Shown here one piece after another: positions 14,754 through 22,879 of a stretch of 42,324 bases of DNA (position 1 is the stretch's first letter; each line of letters opens with the position of its first letter). The position numbers were made by a program, and so were the translations under genes. The DNA is from Desulfovibrionaceae bacterium (GTDB taxonomy: Bacteria; Desulfobacterota; Desulfovibrionia; Desulfovibrionales; Desulfovibrionaceae). The stretch lies in assembly GCA_015233395.1 (NCBI GenBank), contig JADFXV010000020.1, positions 1-42,324 on the forward strand. Reading direction: 5' to 3'. The notes beneath the pieces are model-generated. The model was not told the origin of the DNA, did not search any database, and was given only the letters and a program-made list of their open reading frames with translations.

Positions 14754-15491
14754 CTACAACGGCGCGTACGTGTCGCCCAAAAAGAAGCGCAGCAGGTCGC
14801 GCACGGTTTTGTGATCGAAGCCGTTTTTGTTCATGGCTTCGCGGGCCGCGTCGAGGTTGGCTTTCGGGGCCACGCCCCGGCAGCCCCAGCAGTGGGCGCC
14901 TTCGGTGACGCAGCAGGCGCCGCAGCCGGCGCGGGTGATCGTGCCCAGGCAAATGCGGCCCAGGTCGTAGCGGCAGATGTTGCCGGCCTTTTTGCATTCA
15001 ACGCAGACCGGGTAATCCGGTATCCAGGGTTGGCGTCCGAGCAGGAGTTCCTTGACCACCCGGGCGAATTCGCTGCGGTCGATGGGGCAGCCGTGGAGTT
15101 CGGCGTCGACCTTGACCACTTTTTTGAGCGGCCTGGCGGCGTAGGTGGAGTACCAGCGGCCGGAGGTTCCGTAGACCCGTTCCTTGTAGACGTCCGGGCT
15201 CATGAAGTTCTTGATGCAGTTGACCCCGCCGATGGTGGCGCAGGCGCCGAGGGCGACCAGGTACTTGGCCTTGGAGCGGATGTCCTTGATGCGGGCTTCG
15301 TCTTCGGGCCGGGTGATGGAGCCTTCGACAAAGGCGATGTCGTAGTCGTCGGAGTGGCCGGTCATGACTTCCCGGAAGCTGACCACTTCCACGTGCGAGA
15401 GGATGTCGAGGAGTTTTTCCTCGAGGTTGGCCACCTGCAATTGGTCGCCTTCGCACCCCGCGAAATCGAAAAACGCGATTTTCGGTTTCAT
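14754..15491 (-). CDS. hydD: [NiFe] hydrogenase small (delta) subunit
   Basis: This 245-residue subunit belongs to the NADH:quinone oxidoreductase 20-kDa (NuoB/PSSP) family and carries the Fe-S clusters closest to the Ni-Fe site. The proximal-cluster cysteines appear in FAGCEGD (C13), GACATIGG and HGCPIDR. The C-terminal half is cysteine-rich (CVECKKAGNICRYDLGRICL, GCGACCVTEGAHCWGCRG) and matches the extra clusters of sulfhydrogenase delta subunits. There is no Tat signal, consistent with a cytoplasmic enzyme. The start lies 12 nt after the hydG stop, with AAGGAAA upstream. Confidence 0.9.
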   Translation of the reverse strand: MKPKIAFFDFAGCEGDQLQVANLEEKLLDILSHVEVVSFREVMTGHSDDYDIAFVEGSITRPEDEARIKDIRSKAKYLVALGACATIGGVNCIKNFMSPDVYKERVYGTSGRWYSTYAARPLKKVVKVDAELHGCPIDRSEFARVVKELLLGRQPWIPDYPVCVECKKAGNICRYDLGRICLGTITRAGCGACCVTEGAHCWGCRGVAPKANLDAAREAMNKNGFDHKTVRDLLRFFLGDTYAPL

Positions 15492-15503
15492 CTGGCGTTT
15501 CCT

Positions 15504-16337
15504 TTAGATGGCTTCCTCGACGGATTCGATCTGGTTGTACTGGAAGACCGGTCCCTCGATGCAGGCGTTGAGATGGTTGATCTGGCAATGGCCGCATTTG
15601 CCCAGGCCGCACTTCATCTTGCGTTCGAGCGAGACGTAGATGCGGTTGGAGGGGATGCCGATCTTGAGGCATTCGCCCAGGCAGAATTTGTACATGATGG
15701 GAGGCCCGACCATGGCCACGTTGGTCTTGTCCGGATCGATCCTGACTTTGGGGATCAGCGTGGTGATGACGCCGCAGTGGCCTTTCCAGGTTTCGTCGGG
15801 GACGTCCACGGTTTCGAGCACCTCGACGTCCTTGCCCGAGGCGAGTTCGGCCAGCTGGTCGATGAAGATGCGTTCCTTGGGATTGCGCGTGCCGACGAGC
15901 AGGATGATGCGGCCGAATTCGTCGCGGTGCTTGAGCTGGTAGTGGAGCAGGCTGCGCAGGGGGATGTAGCCCAGGCCTCCGGCGATGAACAGGGTGTCCT
16001 GGCCGACGAATTTCTGGATCGGGAAGAACGAGCCGTAGGGTCCGCGGATGCCGACTTTGTCGCCGACTTTCAGGTCGTGCATGATGCCGGTGACCGCGCC
16101 GATCTTGCGCACGGCCAGTTCGAAATTGTTGGATTCGCGGATGGGCGCGCTGGAAACCGAAAAGGGCGCCTCGCCCACGCCGTAGACCGAGAGCATGATG
16201 AACTGGCCGGGCTTGTGCATGAGCGGCCGGCCGGAATCGTTTTCGAATTCGAAGAGCGTGACCAGCTCGGACAGCTCCTTTTTGACCTTGAGCGTGGCCG
16301 GACGCGGCAGGTAGGCGGAGAATTCTTTAATCTTCAT
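15504..16337 (-). CDS. hydG: Hydrogenase FAD/NAD(P)-binding (gamma) subunit
   Basis: This 277-residue protein of the ferredoxin-NADP reductase family connects the hydrogenase to NAD(P)H. It has a beta-barrel FAD domain (SVSSAPI in the RxYS-like position), an NAD-binding fold (TLFIAGGLGYIPLRSLL, ILLVGTRNPKE, NVAMVGPPIMYKF) and a C-terminal [2Fe-2S] motif (ERKMKCGLGKCGHCQIN). Related proteins are sulfhydrogenase gamma subunit and dihydroorotate dehydrogenase PyrK. The start codon overlaps the end of hydB by 11 nt, which implies translational coupling, and GGAGG lies within hydB. Confidence 0.92.
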   Translation of the reverse strand: MKIKEFSAYLPRPATLKVKKELSELVTLFEFENDSGRPLMHKPGQFIMLSVYGVGEAPFSVSSAPIRESNNFELAVRKIGAVTGIMHDLKVGDKVGIRGPYGSFFPIQKFVGQDTLFIAGGLGYIPLRSLLHYQLKHRDEFGRIILLVGTRNPKERIFIDQLAELASGKDVEVLETVDVPDETWKGHCGVITTLIPKVRIDPDKTNVAMVGPPIMYKFCLGECLKIGIPSNRIYVSLERKMKCGLGKCGHCQINHLNACIEGPVFQYNQIESVEEAI

Positions 16338-17373
16338 GCTGGCTGGCCTCCCATAGCGTGTTGAACACCTCCCGGGGGTTGGCGATATTGGTCGTGCAGG
16401 CGCGCACGCACCGGCCGCAGCCGATGCAGCCCAGTTCGCCGTAGCGGTCGTAGATGTATTTGCCCTTGCGCATGTAGCGGTGGCGGTAGCGTTCCAGGGC
16501 CTTGGCCCGGAAATTGTGCTCGCCGGCGACCAGGGCGAAGGAGGTGAGCATGCAGCCGTCCCATTCCCGGAAGCGGACGCCTTTTTGCAGCAGTTCGTCG
16601 GCCTCCTCGCGGATGTCGAAACAGTAGCAGGTCGGGCAGACCAGATTGCAGGAGCCGCAGGCCAGGCACAGTTCGGCTTTTTTCTGCCAGAGCGGGGAAT
16701 TCCAGCATTTGTCCAGGAGCCTGGGAACTTGTTTCCAGTCGAAGTTCAGGGCGTTGCTCCGGCCCATTTCCATGATCTTGAGATGGGCCTTGCGGGCGGC
16801 TTCGCGCGCGCCGGCCGAGGCCGGGGTGAGTTCGCCCGCGGCCAGGAGCATTTTCTCGCCGCGCATGGAGCCGACCTCGACCAGGAAGGTGGAGGGGCCG
16901 GTTTTGGTCCAAAAAAGGTCGAAGCCCCGGTCCACTTCGCCCGCGCCCATGGAGCTCCAGAAGGCGGTTTCGGCGACCCGCATCGGGGTCAGGCCGAAGA
17001 CCACGGTGGCGTCGCGGCGGTGCAGGTAATACTGGTCCGGCGCCCCGGTCTCCATGATCTGGTCGAGCTGGTTGATGCCCCGGATGTCGTAGGGATGCAC
17101 GCCGAAGAGCAGTTGCTTGGGCGCGTCGAAGACCATCTCGGCGGTTTTGGCGGCCAGGTCGAAGACCACGAGGTCTTCCTTGGGCGGCAGGAAATAGCGT
17201 TTGAGGGTGTTGTAGGCCAGATCGTAATCGAAGGCGATTTCCACGCCTTCCCGCCAGGGTTTGAAGTCGAAGTACCCGCCTTCCACGGCCGTGGGCACGT
17301 AGACCTGGTGCTCCTTGCTCCAGGCCGCCAGCATGGCGTGGAGCTGTTCGAGGTAGACGGTGTAGGCAGTCAT
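16327..17373 (-). CDS. hydB: Hydrogenase iron-sulfur (beta) subunit
   Basis: This 348-residue protein belongs to the 4Fe-4S dicluster family, which includes sulfhydrogenase beta and anaerobic sulfite reductase A. Two ferredoxin-type motifs lie in the C-terminal third: CLACGSCNLVCPTCYCF and CIGCGRCVRACTTN. A large N-terminal domain (ending near KAELC) is typical. It passes electrons between HydG and HydD. The start at 17373 follows GGAGGG, and an upstream ATG at 17436 lacks a ribosome site. It is the first gene of the operon. A weak promoter could be TTGTTC-17 nt-TACGGT between about 17450 and 17480 on the minus strand, but no clear regulator site is seen. Upstream lies the divergent aldolase leader. 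Confidence 0.9.
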   Translation of the reverse strand: MTAYTVYLEQLHAMLAAWSKEHQVYVPTAVEGGYFDFKPWREGVEIAFDYDLAYNTLKRYFLPPKEDLVVFDLAAKTAEMVFDAPKQLLFGVHPYDIRGINQLDQIMETGAPDQYYLHRRDATVVFGLTPMRVAETAFWSSMGAGEVDRGFDLFWTKTGPSTFLVEVGSMRGEKMLLAAGELTPASAGAREAARKAHLKIMEMGRSNALNFDWKQVPRLLDKCWNSPLWQKKAELCLACGSCNLVCPTCYCFDIREEADELLQKGVRFREWDGCMLTSFALVAGEHNFRAKALERYRHRYMRKGKYIYDRYGELGCIGCGRCVRACTTNIANPREVFNTLWEASQHED

Positions 17374-17608
17374 GCGCCCTCCATCGAAAGATTGGCCGGC
17401 CGGGCGGGAAAATTTGCGGCCGGAACGCCCGTGCATCGCGATTGGAACACAACCGTACAGGCAATGCGAAAACGGAACAAGCCTCGTGAAAAAAGTAATT
17501 TATTGATCGTAGCTTGCTCCTCGAAGCGCCGCGCTCGGCCCAACTGACCGGCCAACCGGCAAATCGGGAAGAGGCGATTTTTTTGATTTTTACACCGATC
17601 GCGAAGGG

Positions 17609-17637
17609 TTGACAAGGGCCGGCTCACGGCATAAGGA
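17609..17637 (+). promoter_or_regulatory. Promoter of the aldolase attenuator
   Basis: A perfect TTGACA (17609-17614), a 17-nt spacer and TAAGGA (17632-17637) precede the leader. If this is the promoter, the start at about 17644 would make the leader peptide mRNA almost leaderless. Alternatively AAGGA (17633-17637) is the ribosome site, 7 nt before the leader ATG, and the promoter lies further upstream. Both readings cannot hold at once. Confidence 0.5.
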
Positions 17638-17644
17638 CGAAACC

Positions 17645-17731
17645 ATGCGATACGCCAGTGACCGCCTTCCGGGATTCTTTTATTGTTATAGCTACGCAAC
17701 CGCCCGTGGTCATTGGGAGTTCTCGTTGTAG
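17645..17731 (+). CDS. Aromatic-rich attenuator leader peptide
   Basis: This 28-codon ORF runs from ATG to TAG. The core GFFYCYSYA packs two Phe and three Tyr within seven codons (17675-17695). In all there are 4 Tyr, 3 Phe and 1 Trp among 28 residues, far above random. The Phe/Tyr codons lie just upstream of the 5' arm of an antiterminator (17703), while the stop codon lies beyond that arm. This is the geometry needed for a ribosome stalled on scarce Phe-tRNA or Tyr-tRNA to leave the arm free. The single Trp codon (17714) lies inside the arm, so it is unlikely to be sensed in the same way. Confidence 0.85.
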   Translation: MRYASDRLPGFFYCYSYATARGHWEFSL

Positions 17732-17789
17732 CGCACAGCCGGACACGCCTCCCAAAAGGCCGCGGGCACACCCCGCGGCCTTTTTTTTT
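17703..17789 (+). promoter_or_regulatory. Antiterminator/terminator switch of the aldolase gene
   Basis: Terminator: GGCCGCGGG (17758-17766) pairs with CCCGCGGCC (17772-17780), then nine T (17781-17789). Antiterminator: 17703-17711 (CCCGTGGTC) pairs with the same 17758-17766 arm over 9 positions, two of them G-U. TTGGGAG (17713-17719) then pairs with CTCCCAA (17749-17755), giving a collinear 16-bp stem. The two structures share 17758-17766 and exclude each other. A ribosome that completes the leader covers 17713-17731 and favours termination. A ribosome stalled at Phe/Tyr codons favours read-through into the gene at 17840. Confidence 0.88.
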
Positions 17790-17839
17790 CGGCCGCGCGA
17801 AGCCCTCGCTCAACGGAGCAAACCGCAAGGAGACACACC

Positions 17840-18634
17840 ATGAACATCGGCAAATCCATCCGCAGGGAACGCATCTTCAACCGCGACACCGGCCGGGCGA
17901 TCATCGTGCCGCTGGACCACGGGGTCAGCGTCGGTCCGATCGAGGGCATCGTCGACATGCGCTTGACCGTGACCCAGATCGTCAACGGCGGGGCCAACGC
18001 CGTGCTCATGCACAAGGGCGTCGTGGGCTGCGGCCACCGGGGGCGCGGCCGCGACATCGGGCTGATCGTCCATCTCTCGGCTTCGACCTCGCTGTCTCCC
18101 ACGCCCAACGCCAAATCCCTGGTGTGTTCGGTGGAAGAAGCGCTGATCCTGGGAGCGGACGCGGTCTCGGTGCACATCAACTTGGGCGACGAAAGCGAAC
18201 CGGCCATGCTGCGCGACCTGGGCGAAACGGCCAAGGCGGCGAGCGCCTGGGGCATGCCGATCCTGGCCATGATGTACGGACGCGGCCCCAAGGTGGTCAA
18301 CGAGTTCGACCCGGGCATCGTGGCCCATTGCGCCCGGGTGGGCGTGGAGCTGGGCGCGGACGTGATCAAGGTTCCCTATACCGGCGACATCGATTCCTTC
18401 GCCCGGGTGGTCGAGGCGACCTGCGTGCCGGTGGTCATCGCCGGCGGGCCGAAAACCTCCAGCACGAAAGCCTTCCTGGAAATGGTGCGCGATTCCATCC
18501 TGGCCGGCGGCAAGGGGTTGTCCGTCGGACGCAACATCTTCCAACACAAGAACCCGACCCGGCTTTTGCACGCGCTCAACATGATCGTGCACGAAAACGC
18601 CTCGGTGGACGACGCGCTCGAAGGGCTGGAGTAG
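17840..18634 (+). CDS. DhnA-type class I aldolase, probably ADH synthase of aromatic synthesis
   Basis: This 264-residue TIM-barrel aldolase has motifs VPLDHGVS (Asp26), MMYGRG (Tyr146) and GADVIKVPY (Lys177, the Schiff-base lysine). These align with Asp33, Tyr153 and Lys184 of the Methanocaldococcus enzyme MJ0400. That enzyme makes 2-amino-3,7-dideoxy-D-threo-hept-6-ulosonate, the start of an alternative route to dehydroquinate. The same fold includes archaeal-type fructose-bisphosphate aldolase, which sequence alone cannot exclude. The Phe/Tyr attenuator just upstream argues for the aromatic role, and desulfovibrios are known to use the ADH/AroB' route. AAGGAG precedes the ATG. The usual partner (3-dehydroquinate synthase II) is not adjacent, and the next gene is a histidine kinase. 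Confidence 0.85.
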   Translation: MNIGKSIRRERIFNRDTGRAIIVPLDHGVSVGPIEGIVDMRLTVTQIVNGGANAVLMHKGVVGCGHRGRGRDIGLIVHLSASTSLSPTPNAKSLVCSVEEALILGADAVSVHINLGDESEPAMLRDLGETAKAASAWGMPILAMMYGRGPKVVNEFDPGIVAHCARVGVELGADVIKVPYTGDIDSFARVVEATCVPVVIAGGPKTSSTKAFLEMVRDSILAGGKGLSVGRNIFQHKNPTRLLHALNMIVHENASVDDALEGLE

Positions 18635-18784
18635 AGAGAAGAGAGAGGAAGATCCCGGGGAACCCTTTTTCAAGGGCTGGTCTGCCGCCCCCGGCCCCCG
18701 CTTCTCTCCCTCCGCTTCCTCCCTCTTCCCATCCCGCGCCGGTGGTGTTGTGGCCCGTCTGGTTGCGTGATAGGGCGAAGCGGT

Positions 18785-20872
18785 ATGAAGTCTCTTTCCC
18801 AGTGGACGATCCGAGCCACGCTGGCCGCGCTCGCGTTGTGCGCCACGGCGCCGGCGATCGGCATCGTCATGTACCACGGGCTCACGGAAATCGAGCGGTC
18901 CTCGCGCGACATCGAGGGCCAGGCCATGGGCCTGGCCCAGACCCTGGCGGCCCAGCAGACCATGCTCGCCGAAAACACCCGTTTGCTGCTCATGCTCATC
19001 GCCGGCATGCCCGAGGTGAAGGCCATGGACGCCGCGCGGTCCGAGGCCGTGTTCGCCAAGCTGCTCAAGGACAACCCGGTTTACTCCGTCTTCGCCCTGC
19101 TTAGCCCGGACGGCAAGCTCGCGGCGACGACCACGCCGCACCGGGGAGCGGTCGATTTTTCCGATCGCGATTACTATCGGGAAGTCCTGCGGACCAGGGC
19201 TTTCAGCGTCGGCGCATACGCGCTCGGCAGGATTTCAGACGAGGAGCGGATCCATTTCGCTATGCCGGTGCTTTCGGATTCGGGCGAACTGGTTGGCGTC
19301 CTGATGACGGCGTTCCCGTTGCCGCATTACAACGGCCTGTTTTCCCGGATACCCGTTCCCCCGGGGATGCGCTGCGCGCTCGTAGACCCCATGGGAGAGC
19401 GGCTGTACCGCTATCCGGGCGATCCCGCGTTCCCTCTGGGGGCGTCGATTCCGCGCCCTATCTCCGAGCGGATCGCCGCCAGCCAAGGCGACAGCGGGGT
19501 TTTCGCGGAGACGTCTTCCGACGCGGTCCAGTTGTATAACGCCTTCGTGAAACTGCGGCTTGGTCCGGGGTCGCCCCATTACATGACCGTCCTGGCCGGG
19601 GCACCGCTTCCCGGGGCCAAAGCGGTGCTCACCGGCGGGTTCGGCCGGTCCATGGCCCTGATGCTGGCGGCGTTGATCTTGTCCCTGATCGTCGCCCGCA
19701 TCCTTGGCGAAATGACCATCGGCGCCGGGGTGGACGCCCTGATCCGGGCGACCAGGCGGCTTTCCGGCGGGGACTTGACGGCGCGGGCCGGGGAATTGAG
19801 CGCCTGCCTGGAAATCGTCGCGCTCGGGGCGGCTTTCGACAAGATGACCGGGGAACTCGCCGACCGCGAAGCCAAACGCCTTGAGGCCGAAACCGCCCTG
19901 CGAGCCAGTGAGTTCAGGTTCCGGCAGGTCTTTGAGCGTTCGCCCGCGGGGATCTTGCTTTTCGACGGCAAGGGCGTGGTCACGGCCTGCAACAGCAGAC
20001 TGGCCGAGATGATGGGCGCGCAAGCGCCGCAAGACATCGTGGGCATCGACATGCCCGCGCGCATCCAGGACGGCCCGATCAGGGACAGCGTGCTGCGCAC
20101 GATCGAGACGGGCGAGGCGCAATACGAAGGCCCCTACGTTTCGCTGTCCTCGGGCAAACATCTGGTGATCCAGGTCCAGACGCGCGAAATTTCAAGCGGC
20201 GTATACATGGCCGTGATCGAGGACCTGACCGGCCGGGTGCGGGCCGAGGAAACCCTGCGACTGTCGCTGGCCGAGAAGACGACCCTGCTGCGGGAAGTCC
20301 ACCACCGGGTCAAGAACAACTTGCAGATTATCACCAGCCTGATCAATCTGCAGACCGCCAAAACGGCCGACCCGGCCACCCGGGAAGCCTTCTCGCTGAT
20401 GCAAAGCCGGGTGCGCTCCATGGCCATGATCCACGACCGGCTCTACCGTTCGGAGAGTTTCAGCGCGGTGGACATGGGCGACCATATCCGCGAACTGGTC
20501 GCGCGGATCTCCGGGAGCTACAAGGACGTTTCCCGCAACGTGCGCCTGACCGTGGACGCCGAGCCGCTGCTCATGGGCATCGATGCGGCCATTCCCTGCG
20601 GCCTGCTGGTCAACGAGCTGACGACCAACGCCTTCAAGCACGCGTTCGCCGCGAACGTCCCCGGCGAACTGCGGGTGTCGTTCCGGCGGGAAAACGGCAA
20701 AGCGGTCCTGGAGATCGCCGACGACGGCCCGGGACTGCCGGAGGGCTTCCGTCTCGAGGCGGCCGAGTCGCTGGGCATGCAGCTCATCGCCGCGCTGACC
20801 GATCAGCTCGGGGGCGCGATCAGCGTCCAGACCGGCCCGGGAACGCGGTTTCGCGTCGAGTTTCCAGTCTAG
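18785..20872 (+). CDS. Membrane-bound HisKA_2-type sensor histidine kinase
   Basis: This kinase of about 695 residues starts with a membrane helix. A dCache-like periplasmic sensor follows to about residue 285 (SVFALLSPDGKLAATT, DFSDRDYYREVL, HFAMPVLSDSGELVGVL). A second membrane helix (MALMLAALILSLIVARIL), HAMP (IRATRRLSGGDLTARAGEL) and a PAS domain (FRQVFERSPAGILLFDGKG) come next. The HisKA_2 box EVHHRVKNNLQIITSL carries the phospho-His, and an ATPase domain has NELTTNAFKHAF and EIADDGPGLP. The ligand is unknown, and no response regulator is adjacent, so it is an orphan kinase. The ATG at 18785 is preferred over an in-frame GTG at 18767, and neither has a strong ribosome site. Confidence 0.88.
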   Translation: MKSLSQWTIRATLAALALCATAPAIGIVMYHGLTEIERSSRDIEGQAMGLAQTLAAQQTMLAENTRLLLMLIAGMPEVKAMDAARSEAVFAKLLKDNPVYSVFALLSPDGKLAATTTPHRGAVDFSDRDYYREVLRTRAFSVGAYALGRISDEERIHFAMPVLSDSGELVGVLMTAFPLPHYNGLFSRIPVPPGMRCALVDPMGERLYRYPGDPAFPLGASIPRPISERIAASQGDSGVFAETSSDAVQLYNAFVKLRLGPGSPHYMTVLAGAPLPGAKAVLTGGFGRSMALMLAALILSLIVARILGEMTIGAGVDALIRATRRLSGGDLTARAGELSACLEIVALGAAFDKMTGELADREAKRLEAETALRASEFRFRQVFERSPAGILLFDGKGVVTACNSRLAEMMGAQAPQDIVGIDMPARIQDGPIRDSVLRTIETGEAQYEGPYVSLSSGKHLVIQVQTREISSGVYMAVIEDLTGRVRAEETLRLSLAEKTTLLREVHHRVKNNLQIITSLINLQTAKTADPATREAFSLMQSRVRSMAMIHDRLYRSESFSAVDMGDHIRELVARISGSYKDVSRNVRLTVDAEPLLMGIDAAIPCGLLVNELTTNAFKHAFAANVPGELRVSFRRENGKAVLEIADDGPGLPEGFRLEAAESLGMQLIAALTDQLGGAISVQTGPGTRFRVEFPV

Positions 20873-20896
20873 CCGGGGGGCGCGCCTTCTTTTTTG

Positions 20897-22624
20897 TCAC
20901 TCGGGACCTATCCAGAAAAAATATTTGCCTTTGTACGACCAAAGTTGGGTGTCGCCGCCATGGAGCTCAAAACGTATTTCTCCATCGACGTTATCCGGTG
21001 GTATTGCAATGTAATATCCGTAGGCGAATTCCGTCCATGTCTGTTGGGCCTGCGTCAACTCAAGTTCAGAGGTTGCGCCGCCTTGAAAAGTGGCCGTGAT
21101 CTTGATGCTCGTTCCTTCAGCAAACCGAGGATAAAAACTTAAATAATGATTGATTGGAATGGAGCCTCGCACTTGAAAAACTATTTGACCATCGTGTTCC
21201 TGGTCATCAGGTGACGCAATCGACCAGCCTGAATAATCTGATTTTGATATTTTTATATTCTGGATACTTTTTATTCTGACATCTGGGTTTAAATCCAAGT
21301 TCGGTGGCCATGATTTGTATAGTATGTTTTCCCCCCATAAATCTATGTCTGGCCTTGTATAATCATTGTTATTGTTAAAAGATAAGGAGCAACTTCCTAG
21401 AAATGATCTCAATTTTTCAGTGTGAACGAGTGAATTGAATATTGACTTGGCTGCGATCATGTTTCCTATTCGTGTAAAATGCACCATGTCTGAATAAATG
21501 CGGCGGACAGATGTTGCATTTTCCGTGGCGTTGTCAAATATCTCCTGGAGGTTGACTACCGGGGCTCCAGTGTTTTTTGCAATGTCCATGTTGGTTTTTT
21601 GCAAATAATTTCGTCCAAATCTCCATAGAAAATATTCATCTTTATTGAAATTGAGAAAAAACAACCTGTTTTTCTCTTGTTGCAATAAAAAATCAGATTT
21701 CAAGGCGAACGGATAGGTGACAACCAGAGAGTCAATGTTGTTTTCTTTTGCAAATTCTATCAACTGTTCGGTATTATTTTTATAGCCCAACAGAGATATT
21801 TTTTCTTCCATTTCCTTGGAATACTCTGCGTACTCTTTCCCTCTGAAAGTATTTATTTTTTCCAGTGGGTGATTGCTTTTTTTAAGATGTTTTGAGAAAT
21901 CCTTCACCCACAAATAAATATTTAATCTGCTGCATATCGTATCCAGCTTTTCAAGAATCATATGCGTATTGATGAGCTTCACCAGTAAATTATTTGTTCT
22001 GGTTGAAAAATCTTTGAGCTCATTCTCTGTCGTTGCTTCGGCGACGACGATATCGTTTAGGCCATCCATGACAATAATAAGGTCTGGCGAATAATTTATA
22101 AGTTCATTTTTGAAGCGGATGAGGCTATGCATTGAGTGATATCCAATTACTCCAGCATTGATGACCTCAATTTTTTTTCCGCAATTACCTAATTTATCTT
22201 TAAAAATATCTTGAAGGAGTGCAGGATAAGTATATTGGTTTCCGCCGCAATCTGTCCCAAAAGTAGTTGATCCGCCAATGCAAATTATTCTATAAACGTC
22301 GTTTGGTTTGCTTTTCGAAAATTCTGCATTTCTGAATCCAAGGGAGTTAAATTGATATTCTTTAAATTTTATGTTTTTCTTCAGGTGATATCCAAGGAGT
22401 GGATCTTTTTCAGCAAATAGAGAGGTGCTCCATAAGCCAAAATCCAAAATTCCGATCTCTAATTTTTTTGATGGATACGGGAAGAGATATCTGCACGTTA
22501 TCTCAGCTAAAAATAAAATAAAAAAAATACTGAATATAGCCAGAGTATAATTAATCAATGCAGAAAAAAATGGTGATTTCTCCTTCGGCACTCGTATCTC
22601 CAATATGGATCGAATCTTTATCAT
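20897..22624 (-). CDS. Membrane-anchored SGNH-family hydrolase, AT-rich and probably foreign
   Basis: This protein of about 575 residues has an N-terminal membrane anchor (TLAIFSIFFILFLAEITCRY) and an SGNH/GDSL esterase core. Block I is GGSTTFG (catalytic Ser), then NAGVIGYHSMHSL (Gly block), DGLNDI (Asn block) and DMVHFTRIGN (Asp-x-x-His). The last 130 residues or so look like a beta-sandwich (IFQVRGSIPINHYLSF ... ITATFQGG), which could bind sugars. Such proteins often add or remove acetyl groups on surface polysaccharides. The gene is strikingly AT-rich with many Lys/Asn/Ile codons, unlike everything around it. It lies between a histidine kinase and a tRNA-Arg gene. The ATG at 22624 has no obvious ribosome site, and TTG at 22627 is an alternative. 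Confidence 0.8.
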   Translation of the reverse strand: MIKIRSILEIRVPKEKSPFFSALINYTLAIFSIFFILFLAEITCRYLFPYPSKKLEIGILDFGLWSTSLFAEKDPLLGYHLKKNIKFKEYQFNSLGFRNAEFSKSKPNDVYRIICIGGSTTFGTDCGGNQYTYPALLQDIFKDKLGNCGKKIEVINAGVIGYHSMHSLIRFKNELINYSPDLIIVMDGLNDIVVAEATTENELKDFSTRTNNLLVKLINTHMILEKLDTICSRLNIYLWVKDFSKHLKKSNHPLEKINTFRGKEYAEYSKEMEEKISLLGYKNNTEQLIEFAKENNIDSLVVTYPFALKSDFLLQQEKNRLFFLNFNKDEYFLWRFGRNYLQKTNMDIAKNTGAPVVNLQEIFDNATENATSVRRIYSDMVHFTRIGNMIAAKSIFNSLVHTEKLRSFLGSCSLSFNNNNDYTRPDIDLWGENILYKSWPPNLDLNPDVRIKSIQNIKISKSDYSGWSIASPDDQEHDGQIVFQVRGSIPINHYLSFYPRFAEGTSIKITATFQGGATSELELTQAQQTWTEFAYGYYIAIPPDNVDGEIRFELHGGDTQLWSYKGKYFFWIGPE

Positions 22625-22693
22625 CAAGCGATTGGTTCGCGCATGAAATTGCTTGTTCTACGTCCGGTGCGGCACAGGGTAGCAATAAGGTGG

Positions 22694-22733
22694 CGGAAAG
22701 AAAGTGGGTTGCAGCTTGAAAAGGCTACAACCC
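22694..22733 (-). terminator. Terminator of tRNA-Arg
   Basis: On the minus strand a 10-bp stem (GGGTTGTAGC / GCTGCAACCC, one G-U pair) with an 8-nt loop is followed by a T-rich tail (ACTTTCTTTCC). It lies 11 nt past the tRNA CCA end. Confidence 0.75.
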
Positions 22734-22744
22734 AGTGAAATTCT

Positions 22745-22821
<77 letters not shown>

Positions 22822-22879
22822 GCGTCCCGAATCCATCCTTTTACGCGTCAGGCCAAGGCCTTGTCAAGACTCGCCGCGC

